From Dasypus novemcinctus (taxonomy: Eukaryota; Chordata; Mammalia; Cingulata; Dasypodidae), in contig NC_080673.1 of assembly GCF_030445035.2 (NCBI RefSeq), positions 40,916,365-40,980,364 on the forward strand: DNA of 64,000 nucleotides, written 5' to 3'. The notes under the pieces were generated by a model. That model searched no databases. It worked only from the letters and a program-made list of their open reading frames with translations, and was not told the DNA's origin. The translations under genes were made by a program, and so were the position numbers. Shown piece after piece: positions 35,341 to 46,512 of the stretch. Every line of letters starts with the position of its first letter. Positions within the stretch are counted from its first letter, which is position 1.

Positions 35341-36499
35341 AAAGAACAATGTTCAGTTCATTTCTTCATTTCATGCTTGCAAATGCCAACCTGAAGTACT
35401 CCTTGATTCTATTAACTATTTCCAAGAGATAATTGTTGAATGTTTTCTATGTATCAGCCACAACTTATTTGTGCTGTTTCAGTGCTGATATTAATTAACA
35501 AGTAATTCAGGTCCAAAATGAGATTCTGGTGAAGTCAGAGAGGATGAAAGGGGAAGACTCCATTTTGGATGTCTCACCCTATAATATACTGCCTTTTCCT
35601 CTAGTTATTCCCAACCGAGCATCTTTTGGTTGTTGTGTTGTTAAACTGAGCTTGAATATTCTGCCCGTTCCCTTGGCTGAAATTTCTTCAACTGTTGAGC
35701 ATCCAGAAACTTTAATGTCACTTCAATTTAGTTCCTGTTCTGGCAGGACATTTTTGGCATGCTGCTTTGTCTCATGTGAGTTATAGGCTTAGTCTATATT
35801 TGGCGAATAAATCCACCATGGCAGGGTCTATTCAGGATTTCTAGCTGATTGTCACCTTGTCTGTGTAAAATGTATTTGAATTGACCGGTGGCTAATAGGA
35901 TGAACTAAATAACTGTCCAACTTTGTAATAGGTCCATTCTTCCTGGAATGAAGGTACAACCCCAGATTCCACCACTGTTAGAGTAGTATGTGGCAGAAAT
36001 CATGTTTGTTAATTCATTCTTCTACTCCATGTAACCGTGACTAACAGAGGAGGAATTTGTTATCTATTTGTAAAGTTGAAGAGGAAGTCTCAGGCTATCT
36101 GGGTTCTAGTTTCATTTCTACTACAGATTAGCTGTCAGAGTGGAGCAAATGTCTGATGACCTTGCTCCTCAACTTTCTCCTACATAGGCAAATATGTGAC
36201 AATTTGTAACTGTAATCAAGCTCCTTAATTTCCCTAGGTTCTCAAGTTAAAAACTTTCAAGTATGAGTAAAAATCATTGACTCTCTTCCTTATTTTGCAA
36301 GACAGGAAATTTTGATTCCAGGGTATTGCAGGGGGGGCAAACATGCAATCCCTTAGATATTCTGCAGTTCGACATGTCTTACAGATCACATTTACACGTA
36401 GGATACCCTCCCGTAGGAATCGCAGGCTAGGGCAAGGATAAGAGGGACTGTGGGATTATGTACACTTCCCAGGCCAGAACTGTAACCCCACCCTTCTCT
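35341..36499. other. No recognised gene; possible weak MIR near 36085-36200
   Basis: 'atctgggttctagtttcatttctactacagattagctgtcagag' is weakly MIR-like. A G-run lies at 36331. Nothing else was recognised. Confidence 0.4.
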
Positions 36500-38600
36500 C
36501 CTAAGAAAATGTTTGGCTAAGACATATCTCAAAACACCCAAATAAAACCATGGAATAGTAGAGCAGGAACAGATAAACCTATCAAAGAAACAGAATAGAG
36601 AGCCCAGACAGTGAACCATGTACCCATGGAAAACTGGCGTATAATAGAGCTTCTTCCCCAGCCAGTGGGAAGAAGACGGATCATTTAGTGGTTGATGTTG
36701 GGCAAACTGACTCACTGTGGAAGAAAACAAAATGGATTCCTGCCTCACAACACATACAAAAATAAATTCCGCATGGATTAAAGACCTAAGTATGAAAGGA
36801 AAGGATACAAATCTTTTAGAAGATATGTAGGAGAAGATCTTTGTGGCTCTGGGGTTTGGAGTGAATTTCTTAACCAAGACCCAAACAACATAAAGCATAA
36901 AGAGAAAATTGATGGGTATAACTACATCAAAATTAAAGATTTCAGTTCAAAACAGTTAACCTACCTGACAGATGGTATTGGGAAAAGATGCTTGCAGAGT
37001 CTAAAATCAATAAGGGATTAATGCTCCAAGGAACTCCTGCAGATTGGCAAGAAAAAGATAGGAAACTCACATAGAAAAATATGGGCAAAGCGTTTCAGCA
37101 GTTCATAGAAGGGGAAACTCAAATGACTAATAAGCATTTGAAGAGATACTTACTTCATAGCAATCAGAGAAATGTAATTTAAACTACAATGCAATTCACT
37201 TTAAAATCATCAGAATATTTTTAAAAATTGGAAATCTTAATATTGAGTGCTGAGAGAAATGTGGACAATGAGAACCTTTGGTGCTGCTGGTGGGGGTATA
37301 AAGTGGCACAAGCTTTCTGGAGATAAATCTTCAAGTACTCAGTAACCTGATGAGCTGCTAGAGCCTATGCTCCAACAATCCCACCTCTGGTGTGGACCCC
37401 CAGCTGGTCAGCTTGCCCGTTATCTGTGAGGGGAATATCTGCAGCACCATTTGTGGCAGCAAGGAACTGGGGTTGATGTAGGTAATCGCGGTGAGGGCAG
37501 AGGACAAGGAAACGGTGGTAAAGCAGTCATCAAGAATCATTAGAGCATGATGTAGAATTCATTTAATGTGTTGTTAAATATGATTAGGAAGTATTTTGCT
37601 GAGGATTTTCACATCTAGTTTCATTAGAGAGATTCGTCTGTAATTTTCCTTTCTTGTGGTGCCTTTGTTTGGCTTTGGTATTAGGGAAATGTTGGCATCA
37701 CAGAATGAGTTAGGCAATGTTCCTTCTGTTTCGATTTTTTGGAAGAGTTTAAGCAAAATTGGTGTTAGTTCTTTCTGGAATGTTCGGTAGAATTCACCTG
37801 TGAACCCATCTGGCCCAGGGCTCTTCTTAGTTGTGAGGTTTTTAATGGCTGATTCTCTCTCTTTACTTGTGATTGGTTTGTTGAGATCGTCAATTTCTTC
37901 TTTCATCAATGTGGGCTTTATGTGTTTCTAGGAATTTTTCCATTTCCTCTAAATTGCCTTTCTTGTTGGAATATAGTTTTTCCAAGTGTCCTCTTATGAT
38001 GGCCTTTATTTCTGTGGGGTCAATGGTGATATCCCCTTTCTCATTTCTTATTTTGTGTATTTGCATCTTCTCTCTTTTTTTCTTTGTTAGTCTAGCTAAG
38101 GATTTGTCAATTTTATTGATCTTCTTAAAGAACCAGCTCTTGGTTTTATTTATTTTTTCGAGTGCTTTTTTAAATTTTCTATTTCATTTATTTCTGCTCT
38201 GATCTTAGTTCTTTCTTTCTTTCTTCTTCCAACAAGGATAAATCTCAAAAAACGTAGAGTAGGGTGAAAAAAGTAAGAAGAAGAATGAGATTTATAGCAC
38301 ATTGCCTTTTATAAATTAAACGCATACACAAAGCAATACTATGTATTATTCAAGGAATACATATACCTAAATGAAGAGAGGAGTGAGGCGTCTCAGGGAG
38401 GAGGGATGGGAGTGGGAGTCAGGAAGTAGGAGGGAAAACAACAATCAAATGAAAGAGGGACCTTTCATGGATCCATGAGTATACCACAAACTGAAAAGTA
38501 GAATGAATTCTACTTTGTGGCTCTATAGTCCAAAGGGGAAGAAGAAAGGGAAGTAAAATCAAACTGGAATTAGAGTGAATGAAGGGGTATCCTTATGGAG
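36500..38600 (+). repeat. L1M LINE 3' region, interrupted
   Basis: Sense L1: 'attccgcatggattaaagacctaagtatgaaagg', 'taagggattaatgctccaaggaactcctgc', 'agcatttgaagagatacttacttc' and 'ggtgctgctggtgggggtataaagtggcac' up to about 37535. It resumes at about 38235 with 'ggataaatctcaaaaaacgtagagtagggtgaaaaaag' and 'caaagcaatactatgtattattcaagg'. An opposite-strand L1 ORF2 piece lies between. No intact ORF is present. Confidence 0.68.
37536..38225 (-). pseudogene. L1 ORF2p fragment (start of reverse transcriptase), decayed
   Basis: Minus-strand translation gives the linker region before RT (SWFF, then [10 protein letters not shown]) and then RT-N features: SPGPDGF (37802-37822), ISLIPKP and [12 protein letters not shown] frameshift near 37915 separates the two parts and a stop follows HIK near 37550. 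The catalytic FADD box and the 3' UTR are absent. Full L1 ORF2p is about 1,275 residues; about 230 are represented here. No poly(A) tail or clear target-site duplication was seen. Confidence 0.85.
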
Positions 38601-39192
38601 ATAACTTTGACCTACTCTATTGTTTATATGTTCTATAAGAAATCACTGATACACTTCACTTCTTCTTTATTTGTAATAGATTACTGGTGACACTCTTCAG
38701 CTGTCAAGACCCCAGGGCAGAGAGCCTTACAGAGCCTAATGTATTCCTACAGAGGTGAATGTACCCATAAAAACTAATAAGAGGCAGCCTCAATACTTGA
38801 GACACAATTAGGAGAAATAACTGGAAGAGGTTTGCAATTATTATTCCATAAAGACCCATCCTGGATGCCATGCCTCTTTATCCATATTTTATTTCCTCCA
38901 TCTAATATTTAAAGTCTTCCCCTTATATTTGTAGTATGAAAAGCAGAAATCTAAATAGCTCTAACATCATCTCCCTAATTCCCACAGACTGCGCTGCTCA
39001 GATGTCAGCCTCTGAATTCCTAATATGAATGAACAGAAGACAAAAACATTTTGCTGGATTCTGAAATGAAGTATTTCAGCAGAACACAGAGAAACAGTTA
39101 AATTTTTCTAAGCTCTGAAACTGGAGAGGGGGCTGTCCTCAAAATCTACCAACCAGAGGCCTGGGAGAAACTGCTTGCTTGTGGCTTGAGAT
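38601..39192. other. No recognised feature
   Basis: Mixed AT-rich sequence. Nothing was named. Confidence 0.45.
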
Positions 39193-39325
39193 TTTCCTCT
39201 CTCCTCCTCTCCTCTTCTCCTCCTCCTTCTCCTCTTCTCCTTTTCCTTCTCCTTCTCCCCCTCCTCCTCCCCCCTTTCTCCCTTCCTCCTCCTCCTTCTC
39301 TCTCTCTCTCCCCCCTTCCTTTCTG
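39193..39325 (+). repeat. Polypyrimidine (TCC/TTCTCC) tract
   Basis: About 130 bp that is almost entirely C/T on the plus strand, with CTC, CTT and CCT repeats and a (TC)n run at 39298-39312. Long homopyrimidine tracts can adopt triplex (H-DNA) structure. The serine/proline-rich and glutamate/glycine-rich frames across it are compositional. Confidence 0.92.
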
Positions 39326-39949
39326 CCTGTTTGCAACAACATCAAAGAAATACTTGAATGGATTTTCTAACCTGCCCCCACTCCAAACTGATCAGTTCAT
39401 TAAGTTGACCTCTATGAGACTGTTAGAGAACTGGGTGTTTTTCCTGACATGTTAGTAGTTTCAAGTAAGTTCCCTTTTACTGTGGTGCCCTTATCAGAAG
39501 GAACATCGCAGGAAGACAAGCATCTTTACTAATAACCTGCATACAAGTAGATTTTTTTTTTTCAGTATGAATTTGGATTAAAAAAACACAAGAGCACATG
39601 TACTGAAAATACATTTGGAAACTCTTCCTTCCAGGTCAGAACACAGCGGTTTTCCATTGCCTGTTTATTTATTCTTTGCCATTTAAAAATATGTGATCCT
39701 TGGGCTCCTGTAGAATTGCACGTATTTCCTCCGTCCATTTGCTTTGAGGATAAATTGGAACAGGGAGGTAAATGCGGCTCTTTCTTGTGATCCATGTCTG
39801 GAAGGTAATGTGCATGGCTTGTGACTGCAGTGTGACCTCGTGAGAGTCATCCTTGGATCTCAACCTGTGAGCATTGTTGATCACCAGAATTCCTTTAGGA
39901 GGAAGTGAGAGTGAGTGTCCTGGGCATTCTCTGAACTCCCTGCAGCCAC
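39326..39949. other. No recognised feature
   Basis: T10 run at 39550. The short minus-strand frames at 39562-39884 have no domain. Confidence 0.45.
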
Positions 39950-40150
39950 TTGCAGACCATTATCTCATTAGTTCTCAAAATAACCCAGTGAGGAAGGAAG
40001 ATGCTAATGGAGTAGCGAAAAGGTATAAAGCACTTCACTAATGTAACATTACTTCCTCCTCTATGTGCCTGATCCCAAAGCCTGGATGTAGAAACTGAGG
40101 CAGAGGGAGCTGAAACTGCTGAGAGCCAACAGCAGAAGGAAGACTGGGGA
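39950..40150 (-). repeat. Degraded MIR, antisense
   Basis: 'cattatctcattagttctcaaaataacccagtgagg' and later 'tagaaactgaggcagagggagctgaa' are antisense MIR parts separated by about 70 bp that do not fit. Confidence 0.45.
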
Positions 40151-41044
40151 CTGGATGCTGCTACCTAGCAAGCTGGTGGCAGACGTTTTGTGTGTTGTTG
40201 TTTTTTTTAATGCCTGAATAAGCTAAATCACTTACTTGAGCTAACAGCAACCTTTTATTTCTGAACCTGCACCAAGTGTGGATAGCTGGGAAATCAGAAA
40301 TGTGCTGAGAAGAGGGGTGGGCACTGGGCCAAGATAAAGCCCTAGACAGGCCCCAGAAGTGGCCACTTTGGGGTGCAGCTGGCACTTCTGAGACTCAGTG
40401 CTTTGCTGATAAGCATGATTCAATTTGGTTCACATCTTTATAGGCACACACAACACATATTAAACTGACCTCATTTGGTCTAATTCTTTAGGATTTTTAC
40501 CATGGTCTTTGAGGCAATTTTCTTAAAGAAATGCTTTGATAAAGACTTTCATTTTTAAACAAGCTGGTGGTTTAAATTTCTTCCCTATTTTAAAATGAGG
40601 CATCTACATCTTGTTGAAAAGTGTTTTGAGAACCACATAAAAGGACACTTGTGGATCCTTTCTTTTTTTATTCAAGGGCTTCGGGTCACAGAACTCCCTG
40701 GGCTGGCTCTGAGCCCTCCTGGGTAGTTCTCTGTGCTCTTCAGCTCAGTTTTCCTGGCCTCCATGCTTTTCTAGGCCCCATGAAAAGTTTTTTTTCTTTG
40801 GAGGAGGGGAGACTAAGGTACAAAAGACTGGTAAGACATAGGGTAAAGGAATATGCCTTTGACAGAAGAATTGCAGGCATGTAAGGTAATTTGTGGGAAA
40901 GGGAGTTTCACACACTCCAGCAGGCAGCCTACTTGGAGGTCAACCTCACAAGGAAAGATAACATCATTCTTGAAAAAAACACAGATGCTATTGTTTCCCC
41001 AACATTTTTTAAGGGTATACTGTGAATGAATATGTAGAATCCAT
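40151..41044. other. No recognised feature
   Basis: No repeat was named. The frame at 40651-40884 has no domain. Confidence 0.45.
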
Positions 41045-41190
41045 TTGTTCATTCATTCATTCAACAACCACAAAAATGAATAAGCAATAGCTCCTTATAT
41101 CCAAGAGCTCATAGACCTGTAAACAAATTATTGCATCAATAAGAAGCACTATAGAGGTAGATATACAAAGTAGAAATTTTTGGCATAAAA
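41045..41190 (-). repeat. L2 3' end, antisense
   Basis: 'tgttcattcattcattcaaca' followed by 'gagctcatagacctgtaaacaaatta' matches antisense L2. Confidence 0.6.
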
Positions 41191-41359
41191 GTGTAAGTGT
41201 TTAGTGAATTTATAGATGATCAAAATTCAAGAAATTCAAGAAGACATTTATAAGCCCAAAGTGCTGTGTGAAACTAGCAGGGATAATATTTAATGGAGAT
41301 ATATGATCCAGCATAGGTTTAAAAAGATCAGTGGAGTAATCACAGGATCAGGAATGTCT

Positions 41360-41630
41360 GTCAATGTGACATGGTGGGTAAGGGCTATGGAACTGGCAGA
41401 CCAGGGTTCTAATCATTGACTCCACCATTTACTTCTGCTGTGATCATTGAAAAATTACTTCGCCTCACTGTGCTTCAGTCTCCTCGGTCTGTAACATGGA
41501 ATTAATGATAGGACCTGACTGAAACTTCTGTTGGGAGGATTAGATGAGATAATACATTTCAATTGCTTAGAAAGGTGCCTGGCATAAAAATCAGCACTGC
41601 AAGAGTTAACAACCATTATTATTTCTTACA
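41360..41630 (+). repeat. MIR SINE
   Basis: 'gaccagggttctaatcattgactccaccatttac', 'gtctcctcggtctgtaacatgg', 'ggattagatgagataatacat' and 'ggtgcctggcataaaaatcagc' give a near full-length sense MIR. Confidence 0.85.
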
Positions 41631-41640
41631 AAGGGTTCTT

Positions 41641-41760
41641 TTTTTTTTTTTAAATAGATTTTATGTATTTTTTAAAAAGATACATAGATCACACAAAATG
41701 TTACACTAAAATATATAAGAGGATCCCATATACCCCCACTCTCCATCCTGCAAAAAATAA
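41641..41760 (-). mobile_element. Xenarthran-type retroposon tail, antisense, short copy
   Basis: A T-run (41640-41652) is followed by 'agatcacacaaaatgttacactaaaatatataagaggatcccatatacccc', closely related to the piece at 52720-52995. The T-run corresponds to a poly(A) tail on the minus strand. The class is uncertain; an L1 3' UTR is likely. Confidence 0.5.
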
Positions 41761-42144
41761 AGACCACGTGCTTGTTATTTACAGCTTGCTTAGCTGCAGT
41801 CAGCAGTTCTCTAATAAGCTCATTGGATTGCATACTGGTCTCCCAAAGGGAAAGGAAACAACAAGGCAAATTACTGCTTTGGACATGATGTTCTGTCCAA
41901 AAGAAGAAAGTGGCTGTGTCATCCTAGGGTTCTTGATGGGCAAGAAGAGAAAATCTGGATATCGTTGGACATATTCTCAAACCATTAGGAAGACCATGTC
42001 AAGAAGACCAGAAGGGAGAACAAGCCCACTTCTGTACTTCTGTGGTATGTGACCCTATAAGAGAGAACCGCTCACTGATGTTCTCAAATGTGCACAGTTT
42101 CTGCAGTCGCAGCTGTTTCCAGTGAGGGAGGAAGTAGGGAAGTA
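41761..42144. other. No recognised gene; open frame of 129 codons overlaps
   Basis: An open frame runs 41663-42052 from inside the retroposon tail into this stretch. It has a basic segment (GKKRKSGYRW) but no recognisable domain, and its start lies in a repeat. I do not call it a gene. Confidence 0.4.
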
Positions 42145-43159
42145 TTTAAAGAAGCCATGGTAGCTCTGATGGATTTAATGAGCACAGGTTTTAAAGATTT
42201 TTGAGAAAAGGGCATGCAACCAAGAATAATTCCAAGAGGAGTGTCAGAAAGGTTAAGAAAAAGGAGAGGGGGAGGTGGTGGAGGTAGGATTTACAGCTGT
42301 TTCAGGCAAGAAGATCAGGGAAGGGATAGATAGACCCAGAGCTTGGAGTTGATGATGAAACTGTTGCTAGATGGCCTGGAGAAGACAGAACTCTGTGATA
42401 CCTATGTTTGTCTGTTTTCTCTGTCAAGGAGAATGATGGAACAAAAATGTATAGAAAGAATGAGCACTGATAAGTGACAGTGGAAGCTCGAGATCATAAG
42501 AAACGTGTAGCTGCTCTGAGTTCAGATCTCTGGAATAAATGAATTATGTTGCAAGGTATTGAGGCAACTTGCAAATGAGATTCAGCAGGTATTACAGGTT
42601 GAAAACTGAAAATTCTTAGAAAAATGAAGATATGCTGGAATAAGTGCTGGTGAGCACATTTGTTTACTTCTAGAACTGGAAAGAAAGTTAATTTTATAGA
42701 CTACAGGTAGGTAAGCATGTTGTCCATGTTGGACAAGCATTGGTTCTAGAAGGGTTAATTTGTGAGTTCCATGAACTAGTTATCACTAGAATACAGCACT
42801 GGTTTACTAAAAACAAATCTTATCAGGCTAAACTTACTTCTTCTTCTCCTTTTTTTTGGGGGGGGGGTATTCTTGGGCCAGAAATCCTGGGAAGCCAACT
42901 GAATTGTTTTTGGATTTCAGTGAAGCATTTGATAAGTCTCTCATGATATTGTTGAGGATAAGAAAAAGAAAAATGGCTCATTCACAAATAATTAAGAAAC
43001 TTGAGAATTGTATGAATGACTGTACTTATAGGATAGGGATCATGGGAAATCTCAGCCAAGGGGAGAGTTTCTAATGGTAAAGGATAAAGCTGTCTCTCCT
43101 TGTTTAGTTCAGAATTTTTTTTTTTTTTGGTTGATGACTGAAATGAAAATATGAATAAA

Positions 43160-43365
43160 AACTAGTTTATTACAATATATACCATTTCTTACATACCTAC
43201 CAAGAATCGGGCCTTTTATGCACATTTATTATATCATTTAATTTTTACATAACTCTATGACATAGATACTATTTTACAGAGAAGTTAAATAACTTGGTCA
43301 AGGGCACAGTAAGAACAAGCCAGGGACTAGGGATGTGAACCCACATGTATGGGGCCAGGTGAATC
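43160..43365 (-). repeat. MIR SINE inside L3, antisense
   Basis: 'atttattatatcatttaatttttacataactctatgac', 'tattttacagagaagttaaataacttggtcaagggcacag' and 'gatgtgaacccacat' match antisense MIR. Confidence 0.78.
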
Positions 43366-43644
43366 AACTGGCTTAAAAAGCTGAAGTAAGTGGGAGGTCT
43401 GGTAAATCCATGCAATATAGTCATCAAGATCCAAAATGATGCTGTCAGGGATATGTACTGAATCCAACAAAAAGCAATTAAAATGGATATATTTAAGGTC
43501 CTGGAGTAGGGTCCCAAGACAAAACAAAATCAAAACTAAGAATGGATGAGAAATGACTTAGGAAGGGTTTGTGTGAACAAGACTTAGTTGACAGGAAGCT
43601 CAATTCAAGACAACAGTGTGACATGGCAACTAAAAAAAAAACTC

Positions 43645-44900
43645 AGTGTGGGACACGACTCCCAGGAATGAGCCTCCCTGGTGCCGAGGGATTACTACCA
43701 ATCAATAACTGGTGCTGGAACTAGAAAGTGACCTTGAATAAAAGGATCAACTCAGACCATCAGAATATCTCAGCCTACATGTAGGATCATGTGTTAAAAA
43801 CTGCTTTTGACCTTGAGTAAAAGGGGGAAATGCAAAGACAAATGAGTTTATATGATTAAGATTCTTCAAAAAACAGTTGGGAAGTCATCAGAGAGGTTGC
43901 GTTTACACATGCCTCAGCAGTACCCCAGAAAAAGCCAAAGTAGATACAACCATAGGTACTGGTTCTACTGAAGGCGATGGAGACCCATGGGTTTTATGGT
44001 CATGGCAGATGGATTTGGAGTTCTGTGCCATGTCAGAGGGCCTCTTCTGTCACTTTTACTAAACCTGTGGTTGGTACTAGGGATGGTATATACTCAGGGG
44101 ACTTGAATCTCTGGACGGCCCATGTACCAGCTGGGCCCTGAGCCTCAGGAGAGTTGCAACTCCTACTCTCTGGTTCATTGGACCTACCCAAGTCAGCTGA
44201 CAGGAAGGTGAAGATGGTCAACCACCACACCAGGGAATCAAGAGTGCCTACAACTGCAAGCAGAAGAATTGCATCCATCATCCATGTGGAATCTAAGCCC
44301 CCTCTTGATCTAGAGGTGGAGTGGACATTACCATCCCAGGGTCCACAGAATGGAGGAATAAAATATGGATTAGACTTACTGATATTCTACTATAAAACTA
44401 TTGTGACTAGTAATAGAAGAAATTGTAGCATTGAGGTGGAGAAAGTGGCCACAGTAGTTGCTGAGGGCAGGGAGAGGGAAGAAGAGATGTGATGTGAGGG
44501 AATTTGAATTGTCCTAAATGATATTGCAGGGTCAGATGCTGGACTATATATCCTGCCATAACCTACTGAATGTACTGGGGGAGAGTGTGAACTACAGGGT
44601 AAACTATTATCCATGTGGTGCAGCAGTGCTCCAAAATGTGTTCACTGAGTGTGCTGAGTGTGCCACAATGATGGGGAAGAAGTTGTTGGTGTGAGAAGTG
44701 TGGGGTGGGGCGGTAGGGGTTATACAGAAACCACTTATGTTTTTTAATGTAACATTTTTTGTGATGTATATATCTTCAAAAAAATACAATTTACAAAAAT
44801 GATGGGGATGGGGAGTGGGTTATTTGGGAACCTCTTATGTTTTTTAATGTAATGGTCTTTGTGATCTATTAACTTTAAAAAGTGTAAAAAAAATAAAAAT
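43645..44900 (+). mobile_element. Xenarthran retroposon (probable L1 3' UTR), copy 1, with duplicated terminus
   Basis: It begins near GTGGGACACGACTCCCAGG and ends in A-rich sequence. From 44290 it is colinear with 57639-58153 ('gaggtggagtgg', 'tgacat/gatattgcag', 'tatatcctgccataacctac', 'ccaaaatgtgttca'). The last 90 bp or so occur twice (about 44690-44785 and 44800-44895, each with CTTATGTTTTTTAATGTAA). No ORF is intact. An L1 3' UTR is the simplest identity, but this is inference. Confidence 0.62.
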
Positions 44901-45457
44901 AGCAGTAAAATAGATTTTAGTCCATCTTGAGAGACTATCACAGCTAAAACAAGAAAACCAAAGAAGGGCTTTATCTGCTGTTTTTTGGAGTATAATGTTA
45001 ATGGATTAAACAGAGAAGGTGGAATTCCTTACCCCTATTTTTTTTGTCCGTCTTCACTTTCGGAGAAAACAATAGGACTATAAAATGTAGACCAATGGTG
45101 AGAGAGAAATGTGACATAGACTATGTTGCAAACTGTTATTTCCAGGACTCACTTTTTAACATCAGTTTAGAAAAAGTTCCAAGCAAAGACAACTAAATCA
45201 CATTGTCTAGGAAACCAGGGTAGAGTTGGGATTTTAAGCTGTGGAAAAGACCTTTGGGACCAACTTGACTGGTCTTCACACATTGAAAGGGCCATCATGT
45301 AAAAGTGCAAGTTCACTAATCCTCTAGCACAGTGACTTTCAAACTTGCTTGACTGTTACAGGAGGACTTACATTTTGTATCTCAACCCAGAACACACAAA
45401 AACATGAACATTACTGAAACAAACATTCCCGAAAATATTTACTCTATGTTCACTTTA

Positions 45458-45844
45458 TTTTTTATTTATTTATTTATTTTTTTTCAAAGATTTATTTTTA
45501 TTTAATTCCCCTCCCCTTCCCCGGTTGTCTGTTTTCTGTGTCTTTTTGCTGCGTCTTGTTTCTTTGTCCGCTTCTGTTGTTGTCAGCGGCACGGGAAGTG
45601 TGGGCGGCGCCATTCCTCGGCAGGCTGCTCCCTCCTTCGCGCTGGGCGGCTCTCCTTATGGGTGCACTCCTTGCGCGTGGGGCTCCCCTACGCGGGGGAC
45701 ACCCCTGTGTAGCACAGCACTACTTGCACGCATCAGCTTTGCGCATGGGCCAGCTCCACACGGGTCAAGGAGGCCCGGGGCTTGAACCGCGGACCTCCCA
45801 TGTGGTAGACGGACGCCCTAACCACTGGGCCAAAGTCCGTTTCC
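45458..45844 (-). mobile_element. DAS-III SINE, antisense, young copy
   Basis: The head on the minus strand has an A box in 'ggcccagtggttagggcgtcc' and a B box in GGTTCAAGCCC. The GC-rich body is very close to 2922-3290, and the poly(A) tail appears as T/A-rich 45458-45490. A perfect 16-bp duplication, CTCTATGTTCACTTTA, flanks it at 45442-45457 and 45845-45860. Plus-strand frames of 86 and 107 codons crossing it are not genes. Confidence 0.94.
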
Positions 45845-45868
45845 CTCTATGTTCACTTTAATGTGATC

Positions 45869-45977
45869 TTTTCTTTTCTCTTTTCTTTTCTTTTCTTTTC
45901 TTTTCTTTTCTTTTCTTTTCTTTTCTTTTCTTTTCTTTTCTTTTCTTTTCTTTTCTTTTCTTTCTTTTCTTTTCTTC
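45869..45977 (+). repeat. (CTTTT)n pentanucleotide microsatellite
   Basis: About 20 units of CTTTT, nearly uninterrupted, lie immediately after the SINE target site within the hAT element. The purity suggests length instability. It grades into CCATTCCATCCTATT-type imperfect repeats to about 46025. Confidence 0.95.
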
Positions 45978-46512
45978 TGATTCCCTTCCATCCCATTCCA
46001 TCCTATTCTATCCTATCCTAGCTTATTCTTTTTCATTTAAAAATACTTATCATGGCCCATTAAGTTGATTTTCTGGCTTATTTTAATGGGTTACAACTCA
46101 TAATTTAAAAATCACTGCTTTAGGGACCCCTGCATATGGAAGCTATTCCTTCAGGATCACAAAGAATGTCTAAGGCAGAACTGACAAAAGGTGGGATTGG
46201 TTTCCCCAGGAAGTAGTGAGTTATTGCTTCTTGCAGTATGTGAGCTTAGGCTAAAGATAGATATAGTAAGAGTGGTGCAAAAAGGATTCAGACTTCAAAT
46301 AGGGGACTGAATTAAATCATCCATCAGGTCCTGACCATATCTGAGATGCTGTGGTTGTGTTAGTGGGATTGGCTGCTAAACAACTGCCATTTTAGACTAC
46401 ACTGTTAGCTGTATAGTGTACATCACTTGGGAGCTGAGGGTGGCATTTTCAGACCACAGCTCAGACTATCAGAGCCATCATGGGAACCACATCCTAAGAG
46501 ATGTATATGAAG

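Larger units (their letters stand above)
45330..46116. mobile_element. hAT-type MITE, split by DAS-III and a microsatellite
   Basis: The left end is CAGTGACTTTCAAACTTG and the right end is AATTTAAAAATCACTG, which are decayed inverted repeats. The flanks are CTCTAGCA (45322-45329) and CTTTAGGG (46117-46124), which are NTCTAGAN-like. The internal 'actgttacaggaggacttacattt' and 'atggcccattaagttgattttctgg..gggttacaactcataattta' are typical of one placental family. About 290 bp remain after removing the insertions. Confidence 0.62.
42145..46340 (+). mobile_element. CR1/L3 LINE relic, broken by four later insertions
   Basis: RT remnant: FTKNKS at about 42800 and LDFSEAFD at 42910-42933 (CR1/L3 motif LDFSKAFD). 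Colinear L3 sequence resumes after each insertion: 43366-43644 ('gttgacaggaagctcaa..caacagtgtgacatggcaac'), 44905-45329 ('gaaagggccatcatgta') and 46117-46340 ('gggattggtttccccaggaagtagtgag'). Interruptions are a MIR (43160-43365), a retroposon (43645-44900) and a hAT element (45330-46116) that holds a DAS-III. Removing them leaves about 1.9 kb of ordered L3. The 5' limit is uncertain. Confidence 0.7.

Noticed and set aside
36392-36898. 168-codon minus-strand frame with hydrophobic segments
   Set aside because: Opposite strand of an L1M 3' region. Hydrophobicity follows from base composition.
41663-42052. 129-codon plus-strand frame
   Set aside because: The start lies in a retroposon tail. 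No domain and no evidence of expression.
45525-45861. Two plus-strand frames of 86 and 107 codons
   Set aside because: Both are readings of an antisense DAS-III SINE, and near-identical frames occur in the other copies.
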